A stretch of DNA of 64,000 bases from Anthonomus grandis grandis (taxonomy: Eukaryota > Arthropoda > Insecta > Coleoptera > Curculionidae). Position numbers and translations under genes: made by a program. Location: NCBI RefSeq assembly GCF_022605725.1, contig NC_065548.1, forward strand, positions 4,869,644-4,933,643. Direction: 5' to 3'. The notes beneath the pieces are model-generated. The model did not search any database. It saw only the letters and a program-made list of their open reading frames with translations, and had not been told where the DNA came from. This document shows positions 23,186 through 34,560 of the stretch, piece by piece. Position 1 is the first letter of the stretch, and every line of letters begins with the position of its first letter.

Positions 23186-23537
23186 AATTTTTCGCATTTT
23201 CGCGCGTGTGCTATATGTTCAGACCTTAAATTTATATAACTATTGTGAACGGCTGTTAGTATGCCGAATTTACACTTGACGTCGAACTTGGCTCGCGGAT
23301 TCATTATGAACGTACCTTAAGATAGATAAACGCGATGAGAAGCGTTATCGGAGCAATTGCTTTAATAAAATTTTGACTTGAATTGTATTAAAAAAACTTT
23401 TCACTTTTAAAATTTCTACTGGTCCGAACTGATTAAAGTACTTGTTTAATTAATTGGAGTTATTCATATATTAATACTCACCATCAAGTTCCCAGTAAAC
23501 GGCTTAGAGAAAGACTTTATTGACATATTTGAAACAT
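23186..23537. other. Non-coding sequence left of the zinc-finger element
   Basis: Includes a short stretch with more even composition (23200-23360) but no gene or repeat that I can identify. Confidence 0.4.
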
Positions 23538-23957
23538 GTCTCCACGAGAGCATACGTTAAAAGACGAATATGTCCAGCCAATGAGAATCGAAGACGGGAC
23601 CGAAAACCTTGAATTATTACGAGAATTATTACAAAAAATTTGATGTGATTGCTTTCTTAATTATCATCGTTAATTATTATTATATCAATTTTGCGACTAT
23701 TTGAGTGCTCACAACAATCATAGTGTTTAGTGTTGACTCCGTTGCCTATAATATTCGGCTTTACGCTAATTTTGAGTGCAAAAATAAACATTTTAGTGTT
23801 TGACTTTCAACTACTATTAAATTTTCCAGTGATTTTTTTACTGTATAATTTTTTTTTAGCTGCTGCAGTATCTGTTTACGATAATAATTATGGCAACACT
23901 AAGGTAAGATATAATTTTTCTAGTACTAATCTGAATTATTATGTATTTTCTAGTTAA

Positions 23958-24197
23958 CAAAATACAATCTGCGAAGTCTGTGAGAGGGAATTTTCAAGCA
24001 AATCGATGAGAAACAGAAATTTTAAGAAATTTCACCCAGAATTTGTTGGCCAGGAATACAAGAAACACATTACATGTCCAATGTGTACCAACAGTACCCA
24101 GGCATTTTCTTATTTTAATAGTTTAACCAATCATTTGCTTGATATTCACAATAGAAAGATTAAACAATCTTTTTTAGATTTTATAAATTTTAAATAA
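23958..24197 (+). pseudogene. Two-zinc-finger segment of a transposon protein
   Basis: An open plus-strand stretch reads QNTICEVCEREFSSKS at its start, with CEVC and a downstream H forming a C2H2-like finger. A second finger follows: HITCPMCTNSTQAFSYF, then LTNHLLDIHN (C-x2-C ... H-x4-H). No in-frame start codon lies just upstream: a stop at 23955-23957 precedes it, so the first exon or frame is lost. A GTAAGA donor at 23904 and a TTTTCTAG acceptor ending at 23953 may be its old intron. Probably the DNA-binding N-terminus of the surrounding element's transposase. Confidence 0.45.
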
Positions 24198-24704
24198 TAT
24201 CTTTCTTGGAAAGCGCAATGTAATGGGGAGATCGATTATGATTGTCAGACCCAAAATAAATTTAAGAATGGAGAAGAACATATATTATCAATTGTAACAG
24301 GAGGGGAAACTATGCATTCAAGGAACATGCCCCTCAAGGATTTTAGTTAAGCTTTTAAAGAACGGTAATAATATTGCATTAATTTTTATATTCCTAGACT
24401 AATTCATAATTTTAATCTTTTGGCGGATCAGTTGATGGGAGATTTTTAGATAAATATTTAGGACAAGTTCGCAGGTGTGACTAATAACCAAATAATTCAA
24501 GATGCTAGAAAAATTCAGAATGACACAATGGACAGGCTAAACATGCTAGCAAGAGGGGATCTGGCATATTTGGTAAGGAAATATAAAGTTCACAAGAAAA
24601 GAAATGGTTATGATATGGTAGTCACTGCTTTCAATAATTATGAATGGAATAACCAAGGGAAAAATTATGCATTTGTTTTCAAGCGAATTGGTATGTGTTT
24701 ATGA
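24198..24704 (+). pseudogene. Downstream coding remnant of the same element
   Basis: In shifted frames the plus strand shows WKAQCNGEIDYDCQTQNKF (about 24208-24264). After a break comes a 75-codon open segment, VTNNQIIQDARKIQNDTMDR, followed by LNMLARGDLAYLVRKYKVHK. The ILDD-like helix followed by an L-x-x-K-D-L stretch resembles the region after the zinc finger in some insect Mutator-like proteins. That is my recollection of the family and not a verified match. No catalytic core was recognised. Confidence 0.35.
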
Positions 24705-26800
24705 ATAAAAATTACAATTAATACTTATAACAAATTAGAGAGTTTTGGGTGTTTTAATAATGATGTAAATAATGAGTAAGTGCTAATGTACTGCTGACCA
24801 ATTTCATAATTTTATTTCAGTTTTTCAGAATTGAAAAAATACTGCATAAAAATAATTGCATGAACAATTATTTTCATTGTCTTTCGATTGAACTACTTGT
24901 TCATTAAGCTTTATTTTTTAGGGGATTCTTAACTGGGACTGAATGATAACAATTTTGCTGTGGGCTACATGAATGGAATAGTTATTATGACTATATTTTG
25001 TCTTTGTAGGGATGTATGGAACTAAAATATGATCGTGTATTATTCAGTATTTTGTGTTCTATTTAACTATAGTCTTTAATGTTGTTGATGCAGGGTCAGT
25101 AAATACAAATTTTTAAGCAATATTGTGAATATCAATTTTAAGAAGTTTCAGATTAGGTTTTTGGCTTCTACCTATCTTTTATCTTGAGACTATTTTAGCT
25201 TATTGGGATTTTACTTATTTTATATTTAAATTTTCAAACGTACTTAAATTTGGATTGCTATATAAGTATAATATTTTTAGAGCGCCGAAAACCTAATTGA
25301 ATTGCTTTAAAACGGAAATGGAATAATGAGGGACAGACACTCTGTGAAAATATTTATTTATGAAAATGCATACAGAACAGTAATTTTTTTTCTTTCATGG
25401 TACTACAAAAAAATCTCTTGAATGGAAAGTTGGGCTGTATGGGACCAGCAGAGATGGCAATGCTAGTCTAGAGATAAGCATGATGGATTAAGTTTCTTCT
25501 CTATTTCTTCGATTTTAGTTTTAAGTTTTTGATATTATACAATATAATACATTTTGACCGATCTTAATATAATATAGAGTCTATAGTATAGTTTATTATA
25601 AAATTTATTTTTAAAGTATATTTGCTAAAATTTAAAGCATTTCAGTAAGCTAGTCGGCACTAAGATATTTGATAAATATGATGGGAAATAAGAAAACTAC
25701 TCAGCAAGTAAGCTGCCTCAAAATATTTATGAAATATTCACTTCTTATAGCGACTATGATGATGGCATCACCCATGGGATTTTATCAAAACAATGCCTAA
25801 ACAGTTATACAAAAATTAAAATAAAAACAGATATTTTTTAGGATTATTTGTAATATATATTTTGATTTTAATTGTTAAATAAAAGTTTATATGTTATTTG
25901 TATGGTTTTTTTTTGGCAATTCATATATTTTTAGTTATTCATCGCCCAGCAGTCTTTATCATCTACCTACTTGATATTTTCTGATCCACATATTTTAATT
26001 TCCTAAGTAATGTATAGTTGGCTATTTAAATAAACTTCAAACGTTCATTGACAATTATTATATTATGAAAATTATAAATTGTAAGTACCTATCATAGGAA
26101 CATGACATGTAAGAAGTTTTTTTTGACACTAAATTTTATATATATAATACCATATAAAACATCTTTAAAATAAGCTAAAATACCAAACAAACAATACAAA
26201 CTTGAACAATTGAAGTGTTATCATTATAATTAATGCTATAATTTTTGGATTGTTTAATGTGTTTTTTTATATCGTACTCACTCATGCACTTGTATTTATT
26301 TACTAATTAATATAGCAGCCCCACCGTACTTGGTTCCCTATTACCCACGTTTTATCTTCAACTAAAGAACCCTAGAAATACTTAGTGTCCTGGGGATGAC
26401 GGGCGTCTGTTTTTTTTTTTTTATTTCTGACTCCATTCAACAACTGTCTCTAGGATATTGCTTTCATACTTTTATCGCTATCATAATAAAATGATTTCAA
26501 AAGGTACTGCATAGATATCTATAAAAATCAAATTTGGCAACTATTTATAAATTACCTATTTCCATATTCTCAAAAATCTTGATCACGCTCTAAATATGTA
26601 CAAAAAAATCATTAATTTACTAATTTATAACAGCTATAAATATTTCTTTATTGAGCGTATTTCATGCATATTGCATTTCTTTTTCCATCAAAATACGAAT
26701 TTTTTTAATACATGTAAAAAAATCGTATTTTGAATTATAAAAAATTATAAAAAAATCGTATTTTGAATTTTGTAAGTACGCAAGCCAGGCCTTTGTGGTG
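24705..26800. other. Interior of the zinc-finger element, no catalytic domain recognised
   Basis: Mostly AT-rich. Short plus-strand stretches (for example around 25290-25340 and 25676-25797, with MMGNKKTTQQVSCLKIF) may be coding debris, but I cannot assign them. An AATAAA lies near 25879. Confidence 0.35.
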
Positions 26801-26859
26801 CCGGAATGCTCTCATTGGCTGGGAATATTCGTCTTTTAACGTATGTTCACCGCGAGACC

Positions 26860-28012
26860 CATTAAAACTCAATCGGTTGTCCTCCGACATATAATTAGAG
26901 TTTTTCTATGATGTATACAAACAAATAGAAAAAAGAGCGGCAAAACTCTTTTACACGGTTGTATTTCTATTTCTAAGAAGTCGTTCCACTCGGCCATCTT
27001 CAGTTTTGTACCGTCGACTGTTCGGTAAACACTTTTAGAAGACCTGTGAATGTGTTTGACCAGCCACCATGAGTGTTTGCCTTCGGCATTCCTTCCTCTT
27101 TTTTTTCCTCTTTCTCTCTCATATATTTATTTATAATTTTTCTCTCAGTTTATGGTGAAAACCTCAATAATTTATCGACAATAATTAGGCGCCAATAAAC
27201 TACGTGCGTAAGATCGAAATTCTCATATAATTATCGATATTAGCACGATATCCGATTTCGAGGCACGGGGTTTTCCCACACTGAAAAAGAGACGATTATT
27301 GTCAGAATTCATTAACGAAAAGGCGCTACCTTCACAAGTTAGAACGATTGACAGACGTTCTGAGAATTTTTCTTTAATTTTTTGGTTGTTGATCGTTTTA
27401 ATTTGGACTCAAATTGTTACCACCCCGTACGCGTTGTGCGATATAGGGGTTTTTATTGCCCTCCTAAATGACCATTAAACGGATTATGTTCAAGAGACAT
27501 AATATAAATTTTATTATGCAGGTCATTATCTGTGACATTTACGGCTTAATAATGAAGCACTAACAAGGAGCTTCGATAAGTATGAACTTATATTATTAAA
27601 TTGACTGTTTTAAGACCTTATACCTGCTTCAAAAGGGTGTTAAGGGAGGTGGGTTTTTTTTTTGGCAAATTGTTACGTCATGGGGCGGATATAAAAGTCA
27701 AGGTGACCTAACTCGTTTTAGGGTACAAAGGTATACAATAAATTTACTGTTCTGTCTTAATTCAGGTTTGAGAAGTTGGCAGTTCTAGAAATTGAGAGTA
27801 GAAAAGTGACGTTTTCTTCTATTTAAAACCGCTTTATATCTTAAAAACTAATCTAAAAGCTCTACACTTGAGCGCATACTTCTGTTCAGTTTTTATAAAT
27901 AAGGTGTCATTTACTAAAATTGGCTCTGTAAAAAAAATAATGAATTTAAGACAATTTATACATTTTCAGAAAGGGGATTTAACAGACTTTCGTGAAATGT
28001 GAAATTAAATAG
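26860..28012. other. Non-coding sequence; GC-richer part at 26980-27470
   Basis: Around 26980-27100 and 27180-27460 composition is more even (GTCGTTCCACTCGGCCATC, TACCGTCGACTGTTCGG, CACCCCGTACGCGTTGTGCG). A short open frame from ATG 27069 (MSVCLRHSFLFFFLFLSH) is mostly a pyrimidine tract and is not convincing. This could be a promoter or conserved non-coding DNA, but no downstream exon was found. Confidence 0.3.
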
Positions 28013-28228
28013 TACAGGGTGTTACGTTTAAAATTTTTGAGAAATCGACCTTTGAAAATCATCATTTTTTTTCCTCCTATTTCAGGTAAATTTTGAAACT
28101 TGGCAACACTGTAAAAAAAAACTTTAAAAATATTGATGAAGTTCTGTGAAAACCGCACATTGTTGTCATTTTCCGTTATCGACTTATAAGCAGTTAAAAT
28201 GTGTCAGGTTATAGATGGACACCCTGTT
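28013..28228. mobile_element. Mariner-type MITE, about 216 bp
   Basis: The left end is TACAGGGTGTTACGTTTAAA and the right end on the minus strand is AACAGGGTGTCCATCTATAA. Size and tip resemble the MITE at 19061 but the interiors differ. The right tip has T instead of A at the second-last base, so the target duplication is unclear. Confidence 0.5.
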
Positions 28229-28359
28229 TAACACAGTACAGGCTAGAAATGGCGTTTCCGGTTTAGTTTAGTTTTCCAGTTTAGTGCAAAATAATTATTA
28301 TAAACTTTAGCAACATCTTATATTAAAGTGTTTTTAAACTAAATATCAATCTTCTTCAA

Positions 28360-28740
28360 TTGCCTGGAAGAACATAATTTTGTTATTTTGACATAATGAA
28401 AATATATGTTTACTTCAACTGCCTGTGTTACATCTTTCTCACCTATGTTACATTCAGGTTCGACAAATTACAAAGATTACAATATTTACCGTATTCATCA
28501 GATTTGGCCTCCAGTGACTTCAGGTGTTTAAGAATTTAAGGAAGATGGTTTGCTTCAAAATTTATAGAGTACAGAGAAGATTATATTGACAAAAACATTT
28601 TTTAACGATTTATTGATCAATCCCTGTACAACTTGCAAACCTGACGTTTCAGTCACCGGATCTGAATCCAATTCGAATCTTTGGTTATTGACACTATCAA
28701 AAAACACATCCACATTTGAACAGAAAAACTAACATCATGA
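28360..28740 (+). pseudogene. Ruined Tc1/mariner transposase C-terminus
   Basis: Plus-strand reading gives YSSDLASSDF (about 28488-28520), the mariner SPDLAPSDF block, then RRWFASK-like sequence. Further on FQSPDLNPIRIFGY (about 28649-28690) is the Tc1 SPDLNPIENLW block with the catalytic E lost. The order and DNA sequence match the inverted copy at 20280-20700. Upstream (28360) is the CAATTGCCTGGAAGAACATA motif that also accompanies the other copy. Confidence 0.5.
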
Positions 28741-28934
28741 TAATGACACATGTGTACACCAAATTCACCGTAGTGACCAGATTTGACCCTCAGGGATTTT
28801 TGTGGTTTTCGGACAAAGGGGGTTTCCTTATCTGTTATCATCTTGTACCGATCATGAATAGCATGCATATTTTGTTAGAAAATAATCTGACAAACTACGC
28901 AAGGGCGGTTAATATTGATCATATAATTGAATAA

Positions 28935-29410
28935 TTCAACTTTCCAAGATAAACTTATGCTATTTGAAAACAAAGGACCAAAATAATTTATAAATTTCAC
29001 TCTGCCTTTCTTGTATATTAGTCGTCAATTAAGCGAAATACATAAAAATAAAAATTGGTATAAATCCAACTCAAATTGCTGCCACATAGATATAAACTTA
29101 AATTGAAAAAAAATTACGCACCAAATACTTCATGATACAACGCTTTAATAGGAAATATTAGGAAGACTTATAAACCTATAAAAAATGTAAAAGAAAAGGT
29201 ATACCTCGTAAAAAATGCCTTCTAGAGAATACATGCTCTTAGGCTGAGATGGCGATATGGATCAAAAAGAGGCAAAAATTATAATTTTTAATTTTTTTTG
29301 ATACATCCTCCTGTCATAAAATCGCAAATAATTTTTTCAGAACTATTTGCATGCATCCTCATGATGAACTTTGATTTATACCACAAAAAGAACGAGAAAA
29401 CTATAAACCT
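28935..29410. other. AT-rich sequence, nothing recognised
   Basis: No credible coding frame or element boundary seen. Confidence 0.4.
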
Positions 29411-30180
29411 TAACAATCAATCAATTAATCAGTCAATCGCCTTATTGTCAAAAAATTTTACAATTTGTAGACAAAGCTGATAACTAAGGTAAACATAAAA
29501 ACAAATAAAACACACAAAAATAAAATAAAACTAGTAAAACAAATAAACAAACTTATACAAATCAATAATTGTATATGGTCAAAAGTATGAATAAATAAAT
29601 AAAACACAATTAAAAATTAGAAATTAAAAAATATACGATTGCATGTGTACAATGTCGAAAATAGGAAAACCTAAGAAAGCAAAAAAGTATATATATAAAA
29701 ACATACAAAAGTGTTCATTAAAAAAGTATAAAAGAAAAGTAAGATATAGATATAGCTACATAAACCAGTACATATAAAAACAATAAATCAGTCTTTGTGT
29801 GTGTGAAGTTAAAACTAAGTATTAAAAAAATCGTTTACCGAGTAAAAGGCTCTCTCTCCAGTAGGAATAATTTTAATGCCTTACGGAAAGTAAGAAAAGA
29901 TGTGATAGACTTGATGTTCAATGGCAAATGATTGTGCATTTTTTTTGCTTTGTACAATATGGAGTTTTTTACCAATTCTGAATGTGGAGTAGGCAGATAC
30001 AAATCATACTCCGCGTTTCTGAGAGGATAATTATGGGATGGCTTATCTGAATTTGATGAAACGTGGTTGCCGGCAAAGTTAGGATATTAAATTTTTTAAA
30101 GGAATCCTGACAACATTCTTCAATTTCTTTACTAAGCCCTAATCTGCCTTTAACTATAAAATAACTAGAAAAATTAAAGT
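29411..30180 (-). mobile_element. 5'-truncated LINE: ORF2 C-terminus and 3' UTR, minus strand
   Basis: On the minus strand, about 30075-29840 encodes HHVSSNSDKPSHNYPLRNAE, then YDLYLPTPHSELVKNSILYK, a short stretch, and PLNIKSITSFLTFRKALKLF before a stop. This is the usual C-terminal end of LINE ORF2 (KNSI-YKA-K-NHLP motif). An A-rich-complement 3' UTR follows, and the element ends in a degenerate (ATTG)n tail at about 29411-29440. The upstream reverse transcriptase is missing. Confidence 0.65.
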
Positions 30181-30780
30181 TTTACTCCCCACGGTTTCAC
30201 CTCTGCTACCACCTTTAGCTATTACCGGACCTACAAATAACCGTCGCATTGTGACCAAAAATTTATCGCTTCCCAATCATCCGCCGTATTAGCAGAAGGT
30301 AATAAAGGTCCACGCGTCCATGGTGACTTTTATCCCAAACGATAACAATGGAATTCCGGACTATTTTTCACCCAAAAGGCGATTTTTCTTTTAAATAAGG
30401 GGGGCAATATGTCATCATCAATTCCCGATTAATCCCTAACGGGTGTCAAAAGGTCGCCATGTGGTTTTTTTTTTGTTAAATAAGGACGGCTGATGGTATT
30501 TACCGGAACCCATTGGTGAATATAAAGTAGCTTAATGGTCGTACCGATGGTTTTTAACCATATAAATGCGACGGAGTAATTTACCATAGCCGGCAAATGG
30601 CGTTACTAATTATACCATTGTTCCAAGCGGTAGTTTTTCGATTGGTTTATTGACGGTGGAATCTAGTAGACAGAGTCGTTCCATTGGCCTGACAAATTAA
30701 AAAGAAAAAATGGTTGTTTTATTATCGTATAAATTGTGGTTTAATTATTGTTTATTCCTTTAGCGTGAATGGCTTGTTGC
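30181..30780. promoter_or_regulatory. Even-composition island, candidate conserved non-coding DNA
   Basis: About 30190-30700 is clearly less AT-rich than its neighbours, without frames, repeats or low complexity. Motifs of note are CCCGATTAATCCC (a TAATCC homeodomain-type core), CTATTACCGGACC and GGTCGCCATGTGG. The call is an inference from composition only. Confidence 0.3.
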
Positions 30781-32190
30781 ATAATAAATTACTTTAAGTA
30801 TACGCCTTTAATTAATAAATATTATGTTACAGGTATGTTTCATGCTTAGGTTGGTTAATTTATTGTATTTTTATAGTTATGTATTTGAAAGATCTGATGC
30901 TACGAGGCTAAAAATGACCATTTTTAAATAGTCTTGTATTGGTAGCATCTTCGCTAAAAAAAATTGTAAAATTTTGACTTTTTTTGATCTTTTATATAAT
31001 CAGACGCAATTTTTTGAAATATGTTTTCTAATAGAGAAAAAAGTAAATAGAGAAATCTGGAAAAGGTTTCTGGATGAAACCAGGATTTCTCTTCATAACC
31101 CTAGATGCAATTTTCCTGATAACATACCTATCTATCAAAACACCAATATAATTCAGGTAGAAGCTGTAGATCGATAGTTTTAACAAAGACCTCCTGCCTC
31201 TCTCTCTGTCTCTCTCACTCTTTGCTTCGACAGCATTATTGCTTTAGAGAAACATAAGATCCGGAATCAGTTTCTTAATATCCTAATTCTTTCTTAGTAT
31301 TTTTAGCATAGAATCTCTTTTTCTACTACTTCGTTTCCTAGTACTATCTTTACTCCCAATAGTGGTATATTTACCTAACAACGCTCCAATTGAGTTGGTG
31401 AACTGTTGTCAAAAACTGGAGGTTCTTGAACCACTAGTTAATTCATCATTCTTGTATAATGAGTTCATGTATACAATAAACATGATCAGTAATCAACACT
31501 CTACTTTCCATAGATCCTCATTGAAAAAAAAATCAATAAAGCTTGATTTCTGGGTTACATCATTTGATAAGAAAGAGAAAGACATAGGTTTATAATAGGA
31601 ACAAATCCTTTTAATTTTATTATTTGAGTTTTGCTGGTCAGTATTTTGTCCTGTGTCCATAATGGCATACATATCCATAATTATATATGCTTCATCCTAA
31701 ATTATCCTAAAATTATGCATTCAACCATCATCAATTCATTACAATTCAAGGTTTTATGTTTGAAAATTGAACAAATAATAAACCCTTCAATTTCTATGAC
31801 ATCTATAGTATTTTTTCTCTAGCATTGTCTCAATGATCCTAAAATTAAGTTCTTACTGCGTAATTAGGGTTATTTTATGTAATAATTATTACTTTAATGC
31901 ATTGCTTCATGTAACGTGAGTCTGAGTGAGTATTTTATGTTACAAAATAGGAGAAATAACGAATTTTTCATGGTGTCTAGTGCATTTCATATCTTCGTTA
32001 TTACCTGAATTATTGGAAAAATTGTTTCGAATACCCTTTTTTAAATTCATTAATTATAGCCCTGAAATTTGAAAAGTTAACCAAGAAGTAATAATTCCAA
32101 GGAGAAAATGCTCCTCGCTAAATCCAAAAGGTAGAGATTTAAAAAGTTGAAAAACCTGGCTAGAGGTTGTTGTTCCAGAAAGTTTAAGGA
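30781..32190. other. Non-coding sequence with a (CT)n tract
   Basis: CTCTCTCTCTGTCTCTCTCACTC lies at about 31198-31220. Two open frames, 30974-31177 and 31362-31595, have no recognisable domain and biased AT content; I do not support them as genes. Confidence 0.4.
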
Positions 32191-32194
32191 TAGA

Positions 32195-33240
32195 AGTAAC
32201 CCTAGAAAAACAACTTCAAATACCAAGCAGAAGCTTCAATTGCCTGGAATAAAATTTTAATTAAGTCGAAACGTCTGGAATATATAAGAAATGATTTGAA
32301 ATGAAGGGGATTTAGAATGAAGAAAAATTTTATCAAATAAAAAAAGGCTTAAAAATAGCTTTATGTACCTACAAAATCTCTGGATAAAATTAACGAAGTC
32401 TGGAAAATATGGAAAATTATCTCAAAAGTTCGTTGAAAGTGAAAATTATTAAAAGATTTGTCAAAAAGGGAGTGCAACTCTAAGGGTATAAAAAACACAT
32501 TAGGTTTAACCATAAAAATTCGCAATTTTCCTGACATTTAAATTCTAAAAAAAATCACTTTTGCGCCCAACAGTGTGAGGTTGTTGAATAAATTGTTTCA
32601 CCCTCATGCATTTTTATTTAATTCTATGGAGTCATGATCTTTATGAGTCCATAGACTATGTGTGGCGTCATCTACAAAAATTGTGAGAGAAATTTAGATT
32701 ATCTGTCAGTTTCTCTATTGTCGACCAGTAAAACTAATTAAACACACAATTAAATAATATTGTTTAGTTTTCATTAAGTTACCTTTCAGTTCATTAATTA
32801 TACTCCAATTTTCCTTGGGTTTATTGTGTGCTCTTACTGGCAAAGTGTCTCAAATTCCTGAAAAAGACTTATAGAGACCTGAAAATGCTTGGAAGAAGTT
32901 CAGTACTACTTAGGATATTTTTCCAGGCAATCAAACTGTCTTAAATTGCTAAAACAGAATCTCAGATTCCATTAAGTGTCTGAAAGAAATCTAGAAACAC
33001 TTAGAAAACCCTTCCAGGCAGTCAAAGTGTCTTAGATTCCTGGAATAGACTCCCAAAAACCCTAAAATGCCTAAAAGAGCCTTAAGAATATTTAGAAAGT
33101 TCTTCCAGGCAGTCAAAGTGTCTCAAATTTCTCGAATAGAATCACAGATTACCTCAAGTGCCTCGAAGAGGTTAATCAGTACTTAGTACTTCCTTGGGGA
33201 AGATAAAACGACCGATTAATGTGTGGATTTTTTAAAGTAG
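32195..33240 (+). repeat. Large diverged direct repeat, copy 1
   Basis: Pairs with 33670-34560 at an offset near 1480 bp. Landmarks in both: CTTCAATTGCCTG-AATAAAA, AGGCTTAAAAATAGCTTTAT, GGGTATAAAAAACACATTAG, GCGCCCAACAGTGTGAGG, CTCCAATTTTCCTTGGG, AGTACTTAGTACTTCCTT. The two copies differ by substitutions and indels of up to about 100 bp. Confidence 0.75.
32840..33190 (+). repeat. Minisatellite of about 105-bp units within the large repeat
   Basis: About three and a half units share AGTGTCTCAAATTCCTGGAA, then GACTTA or TCACAGA, an AAATGCYTGGAAGAA-type stretch and ACTTAGAAAATTCTTCCAGG. The copy at 34260-34500 carries fewer units. Confidence 0.65.
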
Positions 33241-33423
33241 CACTTGCATGTATGCCTTACGGTCACCGCAAGAATAAAAAATCAAAGCTCACGCGCACTG
33301 TACTCAGCTCTATCTCTATAAAGTGAGTATTAAGGGCGTTGTATATGAACAAATGGAATCTTACTAGAAGAATAGAATTTAACAAGGTAAAATTAAAAAT
33401 AGTATCTCTTTTGAAAAAGTGCC

Positions 33424-33465
33424 GACGTTTCGACGTTTATTGACGTCTTTTTCTAGACTGAAAGA
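33424..33465 (-). ncRNA. Hammerhead-like motif remnant
   Basis: The minus strand reads CTAGAAAAAGACGTCAATAA then ACGTCGAAACGTCGGC. GACG and CGTC can pair around a loop, followed directly by GAAACG. The CUGANGA part is not preserved. It lies between the two copies of the large direct repeat. Confidence 0.3.
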
Positions 33466-33669
33466 AATAGAACATTTTTTTTTAAGCACGTAACTCAATA
33501 TTAATTTCAGTTAAATCTAAAACTTCCTTAAAAAATATTGCTCTGTTTCTTACTTATAGTCTTTAAAAAAGAAAGTTTTTTGGTCCTAAACCTGCGAACT
33601 CCATCTACTTACTCAGGATGCTACTTTTAGTCTATTGGAAACAGTATATTACAAATATTATAAAACACA

Positions 33670-34560
33670 ATTTACCCCAGAAAAATAACTTGAAATGCCA
33701 AGCTAGAAACTTCAATTGCCTGAAATAAAATTTTAATTAAGTTCAAACGTCTGAAATATATTAAATAGGGGATTTAGAATGAAAAAAAATTCTGTCAAAT
33801 AATAAAAAGGCTTAAAAATAGCTTTATGTACCTACAAAATCTCTTTATAAAATTAAGGAAGTCTGGAAAATATGCGACGTTACATGAAAAATTCGTTTAA
33901 GTGACCTCTAATCAATTAAAGATTAAAACATTCGTCAAAATATCTGAAAAATTTAAAAGAGGGTGCAAGTCCAAGGGTATAAAAAACACATTAGGTTCAA
34001 TCATAAAAATTCATAATATTCCTGGCATTTGAATTCTAAAAAAAAAACTTTGGCGCCCAACAGTGTGAGGTTCTTGAATAAGTTGTTTGACGCTAATAAA
34101 AATAATAATGCATTTTTATTTAATTCTATGAAGCGATCTTTATAAGTCCATAGACTAATGATTTCATCTACAAAACTTGTGAAAGAAATTAAATATTGTT
34201 TAGTTTCCATCGAGTAACTTTTAAGTTCATTAATAATGCTCCAATTTTCCTTGGGCTTATTGTGTGCTCTTACCAGTAGTCAAAGGGCTTCAAATTCCTC
34301 AAAAAGGCTTATAGAGACCTGCAAATGCTTGGAAGAAGTTTAGTAAGTAACTTTAGAAGAGTAAGTTAGTACTTAGTACTTTAGAAGAAGTTTAAGAATA
34401 CTTAGAACATTCTTCCCGGTAGTCAAATTGCTTCAAATTTTTCAAATACCCTCTCAGATTACCCTCCAGTGTCTGGAAGAGTTTAATGAGTACTTAGTAC
34501 TTCCTTTGGGGAGACAAATTGACCGATTGAAGTATAAACTTTTAAAGTAGTACTCGACAG
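33670..34560 (+). repeat. Large diverged direct repeat, copy 2
   Basis: Partner of 32195-33240. TTTGGCGCCCAACAGTG at about 34050 corresponds to TTTTGCGCCCAACAGTG at 32568. Confidence 0.75.

Larger units (their letters stand above)
23538..26858 (+). mobile_element. TIR-bounded 3.3-kb element with zinc-finger coding remnants (Mutator-like?)
   Basis: Left end region: GTCTCCACGAGAGCATACGT, then TAAAAGACGAATAT and CCAGCCAATGAGA. The right end on the minus strand has GTCTCGCGGTGAACATACGT, then the same TAAAAGACGAATAT and CCAGCCAATGAGA. So TIRs of about 60 bp enclose 23.6-26.8 kb. I cannot find a clear target duplication, and the exact tips are uncertain by a few bases. Inside are decayed plus-strand coding segments. 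TIR length and the zinc-finger N-terminus suggest a Mutator-like or related transposon, by inference. Confidence 0.6.

Noticed and set aside
27069..27160. Short frame with a hydrophobic, signal-peptide-like stretch after ATG 27069
   Set aside because: The hydrophobicity comes from a T/C-rich tract; no donor or downstream exon was found.
28716..28934. Open frame MNRKTNIMIMTHVYTKF
   Set aside because: It begins inside the dead Tc1 remnant and runs into AT-rich DNA; the antisense frame is equally long, and neither has a domain.
31362..31678. Overlapping open frames on both strands
   Set aside because: No protein motif; mutual overlap; AT-driven codon content.
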